A DNA stretch of 14,488 nucleotides from an uncultured beta proteobacterium (GCA_903930665.1 CAIYZI010000754.1:1-14488), one strand, 5' to 3'; positions 1 through 5,880 are shown, counted from the first letter of the stretch. Translations and numbers: made by a program. The notes: generated by a model from the letters alone, not told the origin.

Positions 1-60
1 GCCCTCAGCCTCTTTCAAAATCCCAACGATTTGGGTCTCTGTAAATCGTGACTTCTTCAT
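1..60 (-). CDS. IS3-family transposase OrfA, N-terminal fragment (cut by window edge)
   Basis: Only the first 20 residues are in the window. They begin MKKSRFTETQIVGILKEAE, the usual opening of the helix-turn-helix OrfA protein of IS3-family elements, which binds the element ends. In this family OrfA is normally joined to the DDE-type OrfB by programmed frameshifting; none of that region is visible here. The start is the ATG read on the minus strand at 60-58. It is preceded by AGGAGA at about 66-72, a strong Shine-Dalgarno sequence at suitable spacing. The family call rests on this short but characteristic N-terminus, and the subgroup cannot be assigned. Confidence 0.75.
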   Translation of the reverse strand, partial: MKKSRFTETQIVGILKEAEG

Positions 61-106
61 ATTGATTCTCCTGTTGTAAATACTGCCATAAACAACAGAA
101 AACTCA
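1..106 (-). mobile_element. End of an IS3-family insertion sequence (partial)
   Basis: The window opens inside an insertion sequence. The minus strand carries the start of an IS3-type OrfA (bases 60 to 1), a good ribosome binding site and about 45 bases of leader before the element ends. The exact outer boundary cannot be fixed because the other end lies outside the window. Position 106 is a guess, based on a TGAG-type terminus read on the minus strand and on the diguanylate cyclase remnant being recognisable shortly after 116. The leader holds a 7-bp inverted repeat, CTGTTGT at 71-77 and ACAACAG at 92-98. Confidence 0.6.
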
Positions 107-115
107 ACTTCTTAA

Positions 116-331
116 ATGTACGAATCTAAGGGGATACTACAGCTCGACTTCCCCAATAATCAGCATCCCAAGATTACCGTCAGCATCGGTATAGCTTCTT
201 TGGTTGTTAACCAAGCAAATACAACCGATGATCTGATTGATATGGCCGACAAGGCAATGTATGTCGCCAAGCAAAGTGGTAGGGATCGGCTTGCAGTGTT
301 TGGTAAAGCGCTACCTAGAGTTGGACAATAA
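116..331 (+). pseudogene. Diguanylate cyclase (GGDEF domain), C-terminal remnant
   Basis: The 71-codon reading frame encodes only the last third of a GGDEF domain. It has the beta-strand segment ITVSIGIAS followed by the helix with ADKAMYVAKQSGRDR, both hallmarks of the C-terminal half of diguanylate cyclases, which make c-di-GMP from two GTP. The catalytic GG(D/E)EF loop and everything upstream are missing, and an in-frame TAA at 113-115 closes the frame on the left. The adjoining sequence is the end of an IS3-type element, so insertion probably severed the gene. The ATG at 116 is likely fortuitous and has no ribosome binding site. A protein made from it could not be catalytic. It ends tail to tail with another c-di-GMP gene remnant at 360-548. 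Confidence 0.8.
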
Positions 332-359
332 AGGCCATTTAAAAACCATCATTTAAGCG

Positions 360-548
360 CTATAAAAATTGATGACTACTTGTTTCTAAAGAATTCCACT
401 TCTCTTTTATCCTGGAAATTTCTGGAAGAATCGATTCGAAAATTTCAAATAATCTTGGCTCGAAGTGTGATCCTGAGATACCTCGCATATTGTCTAGTGC
501 TTCATCAGTAGACCAAGCATTTTTAGGAGTACCTTGAGATTTGTCTAT
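360..548 (-). pseudogene. HD-GYP-type phosphodiesterase, C-terminal remnant
   Basis: Read on the minus strand, this frame of about 62 codons gives a tail containing KNAWSTDEAL, then DNMRGISGSHFEPRLFEIF, then LPEISRIKEKW before a TAG at 362-360. This matches the end of HD-GYP domains, whose last helices usually read like AWS.EEAL..I....GSHFDP.LV..F and which hydrolyse c-di-GMP. The HD dyad, the GYP motif and the rest of the metal site are absent. No start codon exists upstream in frame, and a stop is met at 569-567. The fragment begins where the second flp gene ends, overlapping it by a few bases in another frame, so a rearrangement has removed the front of the gene. It is a non-functional scrap. 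Confidence 0.65.
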
Positions 549-706
549 AACGCGGCAGTTATAGCATTAAAAATACTTGCTAGTTTAGTGCCCAGAGATT
601 TTACTGAGACGATAATGACTAGTGCGATTAATGATGCTATTAACCCGTATTCTATGGCCGTTACACCGGCATCCTCTTTAAAAAAACGGATAAGTAAGTC
701 CTTCAT
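545..706 (-). CDS. flp: Second Flp-type pilin (Flp/Fap family)
   Basis: This short gene encodes a 53-residue Flp pilin precursor, the structural subunit of Tad pili. A leader of about 14 residues (MKDLLIRFFKEDAG) is followed by VTAIEYGLIASLIALVII. This is the class IVb prepilin pattern: cleavage after Gly14, then a mature protein with Glu5 and Tyr6 and one hydrophobic helix. The start ATG (706-704) is preceded by AAAGGA about eight bases upstream, and an in-frame stop lies just before it, which fixes the start. It lies 73 bases downstream of the tadG-like gene on the same strand and is probably co-transcribed with it. The mature part resembles the pilin at 5881-6066 (VTAIEY and LGTKLA are shared) but is shorter and diverged. 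It may be a minor or alternative pilin, processed by the TadV encoded at 6180. Confidence 0.85.
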   Translation of the reverse strand: MKDLLIRFFKEDAGVTAIEYGLIASLIALVIIVSVKSLGTKLASIFNAITAAL

Positions 707-779
707 TGCTTAATCCTTTTTTCATAAGATGAATGGCTTTGGAAGATGGTTTTCATGAGATTATTTTTTGTCATTTTAT

Positions 780-2135
780 TTACTGGAGTAGCGATGGTTT
801 ACTCGAGCTTGTGTTTGGGTTGTATGCATTAGTAACGCTTATGGTGCCGCTACCTGTTAAGACTATATTGTTTGAAATAATATTTCCTATGGGCAGGGTT
901 GCGCCCGCACTACCCGTCAGATTCACCGCAGCGCTAGGTGCATAAATATTTCCGTTTAAAGTAGATGAGCTACTACCCACAATATTAATTGCGTTAGTGT
1001 TGCTTGCTGGTTGGAAAACTAGCATGCCAGCATCTGCGCCAGTAGTTGGTGCGGATAGGTTGAATCCCCCACTACCAGTGGCATCAATGGAGCCAGCAGG
1101 GTAGGTGGAGCTACCTGAGTTATAGATGACAATATTGCTACCGCTGACATTGCCGCTTCCTGTAAATGAAGCGCCACCACCATAGATAACATAATTTCCG
1201 GCGCCCATAGATACTGGCCCACTTCCAACTACACTTAAGCCGGAACCATAAATTACATAATTTCCCGCATTAAAAGTGACGCTAGCAGACCCACTGGTAG
1301 AGATCCCGTTGTAATAGCCCGGATTGAGGGTAATACCTCCTGAGCCGGCATTGGAAACTCCTCCGCAATAGTTGCCTGCAGGTACCGTATGGGCGGTTCC
1401 CCCCGAGTAGCTAAGTAATGTAGATTGTGTGCACGTGCCCGGAGGGGGAGGTGTAAATGCAGGTATGGGCTCGCTTGCAAACGGGTCAGTTGCGGGAATG
1501 GTTACTAAGGTAGTAGGACTAATTGTTCCGCTGCCAACATTACTAACGCTCCCCATCACCTTAATCGAATTTGCGGTTATGGAGCCACTGCCTACGTTGC
1601 TAATGGAAGTGCCCGTTTGGTTAACTCCAATCCCGCAATTTACAGTAGTAAGGGCGCCGCTTCCGGTAACACTGATACCAACTCCAGAGGTTCCCAATGC
1701 AATCATGCATGGGTTTTGTCCTGTCATTCCGGCAATTGCTGTGGCGCTAAGGGTAACTGTGTTGATGCCAACTACCCCCAAAAGAAAGGTATTCCAAGTA
1801 GTGGTTGCTTTGGCTGATGCACATTTATTTTGAGTGCTTGGGTTAGGGCAAAGGCTGGTATCGCCAGGGTTTTGAATGGCTATTGTGAAGTTGTATGGAT
1901 TTGTTAGGGGATAGATATTGCCACCGCTGGTTGGACATGGGAGGGTGGATGGATTAATAACGCATGCCAATGCCGTTGAATCTGCTACCTGCTGTAGTCT
2001 CGCGCGTTGAACGAAAACATATCCACCGTCAAGAGCCAACCCAGAAAAGGCAAGTAAGGCAATTAGCATTATTACGAAAAAAGGAATTACTGAGCCTTGA
2101 TCGGAATGGCTAACTTTGTTCATTGGATTTTTCAT
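780..2135 (-). CDS. tadG: TadG-like pilus assembly protein with Gly-Ser-Gly-rich beta-solenoid region
   Basis: This 451-residue protein begins with a TadE/TadG-type N-terminus. A polar start ending in SDQG is followed by a hydrophobic segment (residues 15-35) and then GLALDGGYVFVQRARLQQVADSTALAC, the classic TadG-like domain that anchors the protein in the inner membrane as a minor pseudopilin. A Pro-rich hinge (PIPAFTPPPPG, 224-234) leads to a long low-complexity region rich in Gly, Ser, Thr and Asn. At least eight GSG motifs recur from 158 to 430, and GNYVIYG occurs at 291-297 and 313-319, a 22-residue step that suggests stacked beta-solenoid coils. Five to six Cys lie between 58 and 257. 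The first ATG is used here; ATG 5 is an alternative, and neither has a clear ribosome binding site. It heads a minus-strand unit with the pilin gene at 545-706. The N-terminal assignment is firm; the role of the repeat region (surface display, adhesion) is inference. Confidence 0.8.
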   Translation of the reverse strand: MKNPMNKVSHSDQGSVIPFFVIMLIALLAFSGLALDGGYVFVQRARLQQVADSTALACVINPSTLPCPTSGGNIYPLTNPYNFTIAIQNPGDTSLCPNPSTQNKCASAKATTTWNTFLLGVVGINTVTLSATAIAGMTGQNPCMIALGTSGVGISVTGSGALTTVNCGIGVNQTGTSISNVGSGSITANSIKVMGSVSNVGSGTISPTTLVTIPATDPFASEPIPAFTPPPPGTCTQSTLLSYSGGTAHTVPAGNYCGGVSNAGSGGITLNPGYYNGISTSGSASVTFNAGNYVIYGSGLSVVGSGPVSMGAGNYVIYGGGASFTGSGNVSGSNIVIYNSGSSTYPAGSIDATGSGGFNLSAPTTGADAGMLVFQPASNTNAINIVGSSSSTLNGNIYAPSAAVNLTGSAGATLPIGNIISNNIVLTGSGTISVTNAYNPNTSSSKPSLLQ

Positions 2136-2246
2136 TTAGTCTGACCGCAAAAGTCAATATCTACTTAATTAATATACTTCTTTTAGTCGAATATGTTTAT
2201 TAAATTCGATGCATTACATAAAAATATTCGGGAATGTTCTTATTTG

Positions 2247-2261
2247 GCCCGCTTGGCGGGC
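2247..2261. other. GC-rich 6-bp hairpin
   Basis: GCCCGC (2247-2252), a TTG loop and GCGGGC (2256-2261) form a perfect hairpin inside an AT-rich intergenic region. It is followed by TTAAAT on the plus strand and preceded by AAATA on the minus strand complement, so it is a poor intrinsic terminator in either direction. It could be a weak terminator or a structural element. It lies about 110 bases from the tadG-like start and 340 from dusA. Confidence 0.5.
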
Positions 2262-2278
2262 TTAAATCAGGCTGGACG

Positions 2279-2330
2279 CTCCTTATTGAGGTGCTTCTTT
2301 GTGGATGTACACCACATCAACCCTAAGGAG
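2279..2330. other. Nested imperfect inverted repeat, possible structured RNA
   Basis: The arms pair in order. CTCCTTA (2279-2285) pairs with TAAGGAG (2324-2330), TTGA (2286-2289) with TCAA (2317-2320), and TGTGG (2300-2304) with CCACA (2312-2316). The apical loop is ATGTACA, with a ten-base bulge on the left arm and a CCC bulge on the right. That is 16 nested pairs in 52 bases. Whether it is transcribed, and in which direction, cannot be seen. It could be an untranslated-leader structure, a small RNA or chance. Confidence 0.35.
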
Positions 2331-2393
2331 TAATGCATTCAGGCACTTTTCTATTCATCATTGAGCGATGCTTTGGGTCGAAAGAGGATGCAG

Positions 2394-2418
2394 AATTTAG
2401 TCATAGATAGACTAAATT
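2394..2418. promoter_or_regulatory. Perfect 9-bp inverted repeat, candidate operator
   Basis: AATTTAGTC (2394-2402) and GACTAAATT (2410-2418) are exact inverted copies separated by seven bases (ATAGATA). The centre-to-centre distance is 16 bp, about one and a half turns. The size and spacing are plausible for a dimeric repressor or activator site. It lies about 180 bases before dusA and 260 before the tadG-like gene. No regulator gene is nearby, so its partner is unknown. Confidence 0.4.
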
Positions 2419-2600
2419 GAGAGTGAATCACTTAGAATATTTTTAGAATGATTTAAAACCCTTTTATGACTTTTGCATTTCTAGAGTTAAATTATTTTTG
2501 ATTCATTCATTTTCCACTGGCCTTTGCAGCCCCAGTTTGATTTGCTCTAAACCAAAACAAACTAAAATGGTCAGACATAACTGATTGACAAAAAGAATTC

Positions 2601-3683
2601 GTGGATAAGCAAAAAAAGAAAAGATTAGCGGTTGCTCCGATGATGGAGTGGACTGACCGTCACTGCCGGTCATTTCATCGCACTCTCACAAAAGAGGCAA
2701 TCTTATATACCGAAATGGTTACTACTGGTGCGCTGATTCATGGTGATGTACCGCGTCATTTGGATTATTCGCAAGATCAGCATCCAGTTGTTTTGCAATT
2801 AGGGGGTGGTGAGCCATCTGATTTAGCAAGAGCCGCTCAATTAGCGCAGCAGTGGGGCTACGACGAAATTGATCTGAATTGCGGTTGTCCATCTGAGCGC
2901 GTTCAACGTGGCGCCTTCGGGGCTTGCCTGATGTCTGAACCACAGCTTGTTGCGGATTGCGTGCGAGCCATGAAGTCTGCTGTAGATATTCCAATTACTG
3001 TAAAGCATCGTTTAGGTCTAGACAGCATGGATGCTGCTAATTCAGAGGAGGATTACCAGTTTGCTTTGAACTTTATCCTCGCGGTAGCTGATGCTGGCGC
3101 AAGCCAAGTCACTATTCATGCTCGTAATGCAGTGCTTAAAGGTTTGTCACCAAAAGAGAATCGTAGCAAGCCGCCATTGCGCTACGAAGTTGCTGCAAGC
3201 TTGCGTCTGGATGCTAAAAAGGAATTCCCGAATTTGCAGGTACTGCTAAATGGGGGCTTAGAGAGTAATGAACAAATTGCAGGCCATTGGGATGATTTCG
3301 ACGGCTTCATGGTGGGTAGGGCGGCATATCATTTCCCCGCCATGCTTCTAGGTTGGGATGACCTAATTCATAGCAACGGGGAAGCTGCTGGTTATCTTTT
3401 TAGCGAAACCGAGTGGCACCGCATTCAAATTGCTTTAATTAAACAGGTCCAAGCGTGGTTTGATGAATGTATCGCCAAAGGCAAGCCTTTCTATATTGGT
3501 GCATTTTCAAGACATATTCTGGGCTTGGCCCATGGCAGGGCGGGATCCCGCTACTGGCGTCAACGCCTCTCAGACCACCATGCCCTAGCTAAAGTGCAGA
3601 GCAAAGCGGCTATTGCCGATTTTTTCCTTGATGCCAGCTTATGCCTAGGTGATTGGGCTGCTTTTGAGTTTGAGTCGGCCTAA
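2601..3683 (+). CDS. dusA: tRNA-dihydrouridine(20/20a) synthase DusA
   Basis: A flavin (FMN)- and NADPH-dependent enzyme that reduces uridines 20 and 20a of the tRNA D-loop to dihydrouridine in the cytoplasm. The 360-residue TIM-barrel protein has the Dus signatures in order: APMMEWTDRHCR (12-23), YTEMVTTGA (36-44), VVLQLGG (63-69), then IDLNCGCPS (90-98) with catalytic Cys96. ITVKHRLGLD (132-141), IHARNAVLKGLSPKENR beginning near 172, NGG near 220 and MVGRAAY follow. EMVTTGALIHG and SPKENR point to DusA rather than DusB or DusC. The start is GTG at 2601, because the fold begins at residue 8 and no in-frame ATG lies upstream; the ribosome binding site is weak (AAAGAA). A probable terminator overlaps the stop codon, and tRNA-His follows from its own promoter. 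Confidence 0.93.
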   Translation: MDKQKKKRLAVAPMMEWTDRHCRSFHRTLTKEAILYTEMVTTGALIHGDVPRHLDYSQDQHPVVLQLGGGEPSDLARAAQLAQQWGYDEIDLNCGCPSERVQRGAFGACLMSEPQLVADCVRAMKSAVDIPITVKHRLGLDSMDAANSEEDYQFALNFILAVADAGASQVTIHARNAVLKGLSPKENRSKPPLRYEVAASLRLDAKKEFPNLQVLLNGGLESNEQIAGHWDDFDGFMVGRAAYHFPAMLLGWDDLIHSNGEAAGYLFSETEWHRIQIALIKQVQAWFDECIAKGKPFYIGAFSRHILGLAHGRAGSRYWRQRLSDHHALAKVQSKAAIADFFLDASLCLGDWAAFEFESA

Positions 3684-3695
3684 ATAGGTCTTTTT
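3677..3695 (+). terminator. Probable short intrinsic terminator of dusA
   Basis: GGCCT (3677-3681), loop AAAT and AGGTC (3686-3690) form a 5-bp stem with one G-U pair, followed by TTTTT (3691-3695). The dusA stop codon TAA (3681-3683) lies in the stem and loop. The stem is weak, so termination may be partial. The T-run shares two bases with the -35 box of the tRNA-His promoter. Confidence 0.45.
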
Positions 3696-3723
3696 GACAG
3701 GTTTTTGCGACAAAAGCTATAAT
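3694..3723 (+). promoter_or_regulatory. Sigma70 promoter of tRNA-His
   Basis: A perfect TTGACA -35 box (3694-3699) and a perfect TATAAT -10 box (3718-3723) are separated by 18 bases. Transcription should start near 3730, just ahead of the mature tRNA 5' end at 3738. The bases after the -10 box (CTTGGATC) do not look like a GC-rich stringent discriminator. It is the clearest promoter in the window. Confidence 0.85.
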
Positions 3724-3737
3724 CTTGGATCTTCAGT

Positions 3738-3814
3738 GGCGGACGTAGCTCAGTTGGTAGAGTCCCAGATTGTGATTCTGGTTGTCGCGGGTTCGAGCCC
3801 CGTCGTTCGCCCCA
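3738..3814 (+). tRNA. tRNA-His (anticodon GTG)
   Basis: All arms fold. The extra G(-1) at 3738 pairs with discriminator C73, the identity mark of tRNA-His, followed by seven acceptor pairs (GCGGACG with CGTTCGC, one G-U). The D arm is GCTC-AGTTGGTA-GAGT, whose outer pair is a G-U. The anticodon stem-loop is CCAGA-TTGTGAT-TCTGG with anticodon GTG, and the T arm is GCGGG-TTCGAGC-CCCGT. CCA is encoded at 3812-3814. U20 in the D loop is a possible substrate of the DusA encoded just upstream. It is monocistronic, with its own promoter and terminator. Confidence 0.97.
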
Positions 3815-3823
3815 TTGAATATT

Positions 3824-3850
3824 AAAAGGCTCCTATTAAGGGGCCTTTTT
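3824..3850 (+). terminator. Intrinsic terminator of tRNA-His
   Basis: AAAAGGCTCC (3824-3833) pairs with GGGGCCTTTT across the loop TATTAA, giving ten pairs with one G-U, and runs into a T-tract ending at 3850. It starts ten bases after the CCA end, as expected for a stand-alone tRNA unit. The A-rich left arm could also serve weakly in the reverse direction. Confidence 0.85.
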
Positions 3851-3968
3851 CTATTTCTGGTGATTATCTTGCGTGGTTTTATTGAAAATTGACGCCACGA
3901 GTCAATTGGCTTTGATAGTATGGCTTTAATGAGCCAACTTGATCTGATACCCCGTTAATAGCCTCAAT

Positions 3969-4481
3969 ATGTCCTATCTTTCAATCTGGCAGATGAAGAG
4001 GTATTGCCTAGGATTTACTTTGGCAGGAGCTCTTTTAGTGTTAAGCGCCTGCGACTCCGCTGATTTGCCTAGTTATTGGCTTTGTGATGGGTTTGCCATA
4101 CAGGAGCTTGTTGCTGACAATGGCATTGTCAAAGAATCTTATATCGATCACCATCAACTTGTCTTGGATATTTGGGGTAAATCCATTTACCAGTTCTATC
4201 AACCCACCTTAAGCAGTAGTTACCGGGTATGCAATGGCACTGATAAGGTAGGAGAATTTGATGGACTGATGCATTTTGCTTATCCGAATTGCAACTTAGA
4301 TCCACATCCAACATTGGGCTTGATTTATGCGGATGGTGTTCTGAACCCAGCGTCTGGCTTGCTGGTCATTCATGAGAGGAAACGCATGAATGAGTACTTG
4401 ATTCGAAATGAAGGCCGCTATCAGTGTCAGAACTTAGGTCATCGCTTTAGTTTTAATGAAATCAACTATGTCAAGCCGTAA
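3969..4481 (+). CDS. Putative lipoprotein of unknown function
   Basis: The family is not recognised. The product of 170 residues starts with a lipoprotein signal: a hydrophobic stretch ending LLVLSAC, with the lipidated Cys at residue 28. Starting at the internal ATG (3993, MKRYCLGF) would give a more typical 19-residue signal with a basic n-region, so that start may be the true one; neither start has a clear ribosome binding site. The mature part is small and polar, with Cys at 39, 88, 107 and 154 (which could form disulfides) and no transmembrane segment. It should sit in the periplasm attached to a membrane. The reading frame of the next gene starts inside its end (26-base overlap), so the two are probably co-expressed. 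Nothing ties it directly to the pilus genes. Confidence 0.7.
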   Translation: MSYLSIWQMKRYCLGFTLAGALLVLSACDSADLPSYWLCDGFAIQELVADNGIVKESYIDHHQLVLDIWGKSIYQFYQPTLSSSYRVCNGTDKVGEFDGLMHFAYPNCNLDPHPTLGLIYADGVLNPASGLLVIHERKRMNEYLIRNEGRYQCQNLGHRFSFNEINYVKP

Positions 4482-5760
4482 ATATGCGCTCCTGAAATTT
4501 ACATTTCTTGCCTTTATATTGGAGGCGCCTTTACTCATTGCCTATTTATGGATGATGGGAAATGTTTCACAAGCTCGTTTTAATCCACGTCAAATGTCTG
4601 AATGGTTGATTAACTATCAAGGTGGGTTTGTTAGGCGGGGCTTAGTGGGCGAAATCATTCTAAAAATAAGTTCGGTTTTTCCAATCACTACCTCAATCTA
4701 TGCCATTGTTTTTTGGGCATTTGCAGCCTATGTGGCCCTGTTTCTAGTCATCTATCTAAAGGCAAGAATCCAAGATTGGAGCGTACTGGCCGTAGCAATA
4801 TTATTGCAGGGCGGTATCTTCCACATGGGCAGCGGCGGCATTTTTTATATACGTAAAGAAGGCATTTTCTTGGTCTTTTTTTCAATCCTATGCCTCATAT
4901 ACTTAAAAATTCAAGCCAGCTCCTTAAGGCGGCGATCGATGTGGATTGGTTTATTGACCTTCCTCCTGTTAACGATTTCACCCCTAATGGTCTTGATGCA
5001 CGAGGCTTATCTCTTTATGGGCTTTCCTGCTGCTTTCTTATTGCTATGGATTGTTCAAAAGGAAAATCCAGATCTTGGTTATTTAAAGAAGGCCTTAATT
5101 TTTCTCGCTCTAGAAGTCGTGGGGCTTTTTGTGTTGTGCTCTATGTTCCATGGAGATGCCTTGCAAAGCCAGGCGATCTGGGATGCCTTGCCATTTCAAG
5201 ATCGCCTTTTTCTGTCACCCACAGCGCCATACACCCCTCTTGGGCCGATTGATTCGGTGGCATGGTCCTTAGGACAACATTTAGCTACCATCTACGGCAT
5301 TTTTAGTACTGGGGGTATTTTTGTTTGGATTTTATTTATCCCAGCAAATGGCTTGGCTTTAATGTATGTCTTGTCGCGCCTTGAGACTGCCAAGACCTCG
5401 ACGGCTTATGTTCAATTCACCCGTTTAGCGCTGATTGGCTTACTAAGTTCTTCAGCTATGTTTTTCATTGCCAGCGATTGGGGTAGATGGTTAGCTTATC
5501 TATCGAATCAAACGGTGCTATTGATGTTCATCCTGACTCAATCTCAGCTTGCCCATTCGCCAGAAAACAATCAAGCGCTTATATCGATAGGGCGCGTATT
5601 GCGATACTTAAATAAGTCTTGGATCTTGTATTTATTAATCGCATATGGCTTACTTTTTCAGATGCAGGAATGTTGTGTTGACTATCGCCACAACCTCTTT
5701 CCTTACGATGGATACTTTCAAATATTGGTGGAATCCCTAGGTATTCATTGGCATTTTTAG
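4456..5760 (+). CDS. Multi-pass integral membrane protein of unknown function
   Basis: The 434-residue product is strongly hydrophobic, with about ten predicted membrane helices (for example near 11-33, 81-101, 108-122, 138-152, 162-181, 186-200, 212-230, 276-305, 322-339 and 387-402). Polar motifs between helices look conserved in type: YQGGFVRRGLVGE (54-66), a GGIFYIRKEG loop (127-136), MHEAY (181-185) and SDWGRWL (340-346). Hydrophobic proteins with a GGFVRRGL loop near the N-terminus and a late D(W/Y)GRW motif occur as uncharacterised membrane proteins in many bacteria. A GT-C-like or polysaccharide-related role is only a guess. ATG 4456 lies inside the preceding lipoprotein gene; ATG 4468 is an alternative. 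It ends 120 bases before flp and is probably not part of the pilus operon. Confidence 0.75.
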   Translation: MKSTMSSRKYALLKFTFLAFILEAPLLIAYLWMMGNVSQARFNPRQMSEWLINYQGGFVRRGLVGEIILKISSVFPITTSIYAIVFWAFAAYVALFLVIYLKARIQDWSVLAVAILLQGGIFHMGSGGIFYIRKEGIFLVFFSILCLIYLKIQASSLRRRSMWIGLLTFLLLTISPLMVLMHEAYLFMGFPAAFLLLWIVQKENPDLGYLKKALIFLALEVVGLFVLCSMFHGDALQSQAIWDALPFQDRLFLSPTAPYTPLGPIDSVAWSLGQHLATIYGIFSTGGIFVWILFIPANGLALMYVLSRLETAKTSTAYVQFTRLALIGLLSSSAMFFIASDWGRWLAYLSNQTVLLMFILTQSQLAHSPENNQALISIGRVLRYLNKSWILYLLIAYGLLFQMQECCVDYRHNLFPYDGYFQILVESLGIHWHF

Positions 5761-5880
5761 TCTTTTATTTGACATATATCAACACTTTGCAGAAAAAAAG
5801 ATGTAGGATGAAATCAAGGTATTTTTAAATCAATATTTACAAATATCTTTTTGTTGACCCAACTTAAATAGAGGTGCTTC

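Larger units (their letters stand above)
2136..2600. other. Divergent intergenic region with several inverted repeats
   Basis: These 465 bases separate the divergent tadG-like and dusA genes, and no convincing coding sequence was found on either strand. They hold four inverted-repeat structures. TCGAAT/ATTCGA lies at 2187-2209, with a further ATATTCG at 2224-2230. A GC-rich hairpin, GCCCGC-TTG-GCGGGC, lies at 2247-2261. A nested, bulged stem spans 2279-2330. A perfect 9-bp repeat, AATTTAGTC/GACTAAATT, lies at 2394-2418. The flanks are AT-rich. No confident -35/-10 pair could be placed for either gene, though both promoters should lie here. Confidence 0.7.

Noticed and set aside
703..756. Seventeen-codon minus-strand frame whose TGA overlaps the flp ATG, resembling a coupling leader
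   Set aside because: There is no ribosome binding site ahead of it and no recognisable content; flp has its own Shine-Dalgarno sequence.
1165..1275. Imperfect DNA repeats in the tadG-like gene as a mobile or CRISPR-like array
   Set aside because: They are in-frame codon repeats of the GNYVIYG protein motif with unequal copies, not spaced identical repeats.
1429..1833. Long plus-strand frames opposite the tadG-like gene
   Set aside because: They are antisense shadows of a repetitive Gly/Ser-rich gene, with no ribosome binding site or domain.
2333..2410. Plus-strand 25-codon frame after AAGGAG in the tadG/dusA gap
   Set aside because: The spacing of two bases is too tight for initiation, the AAGGAG is the arm of an inverted repeat, and the peptide has no recognisable features.
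3791..3814. tRNA-His 3' end as an island attachment site
   Set aside because: No direct repeat of the tRNA 3' end was seen elsewhere in the window, and no integrase gene is present.
5769..5774. TTGACA upstream of flp as a -35 box
   Set aside because: No acceptable -10 sequence lies 16-18 bases downstream, so a promoter was not annotated there.
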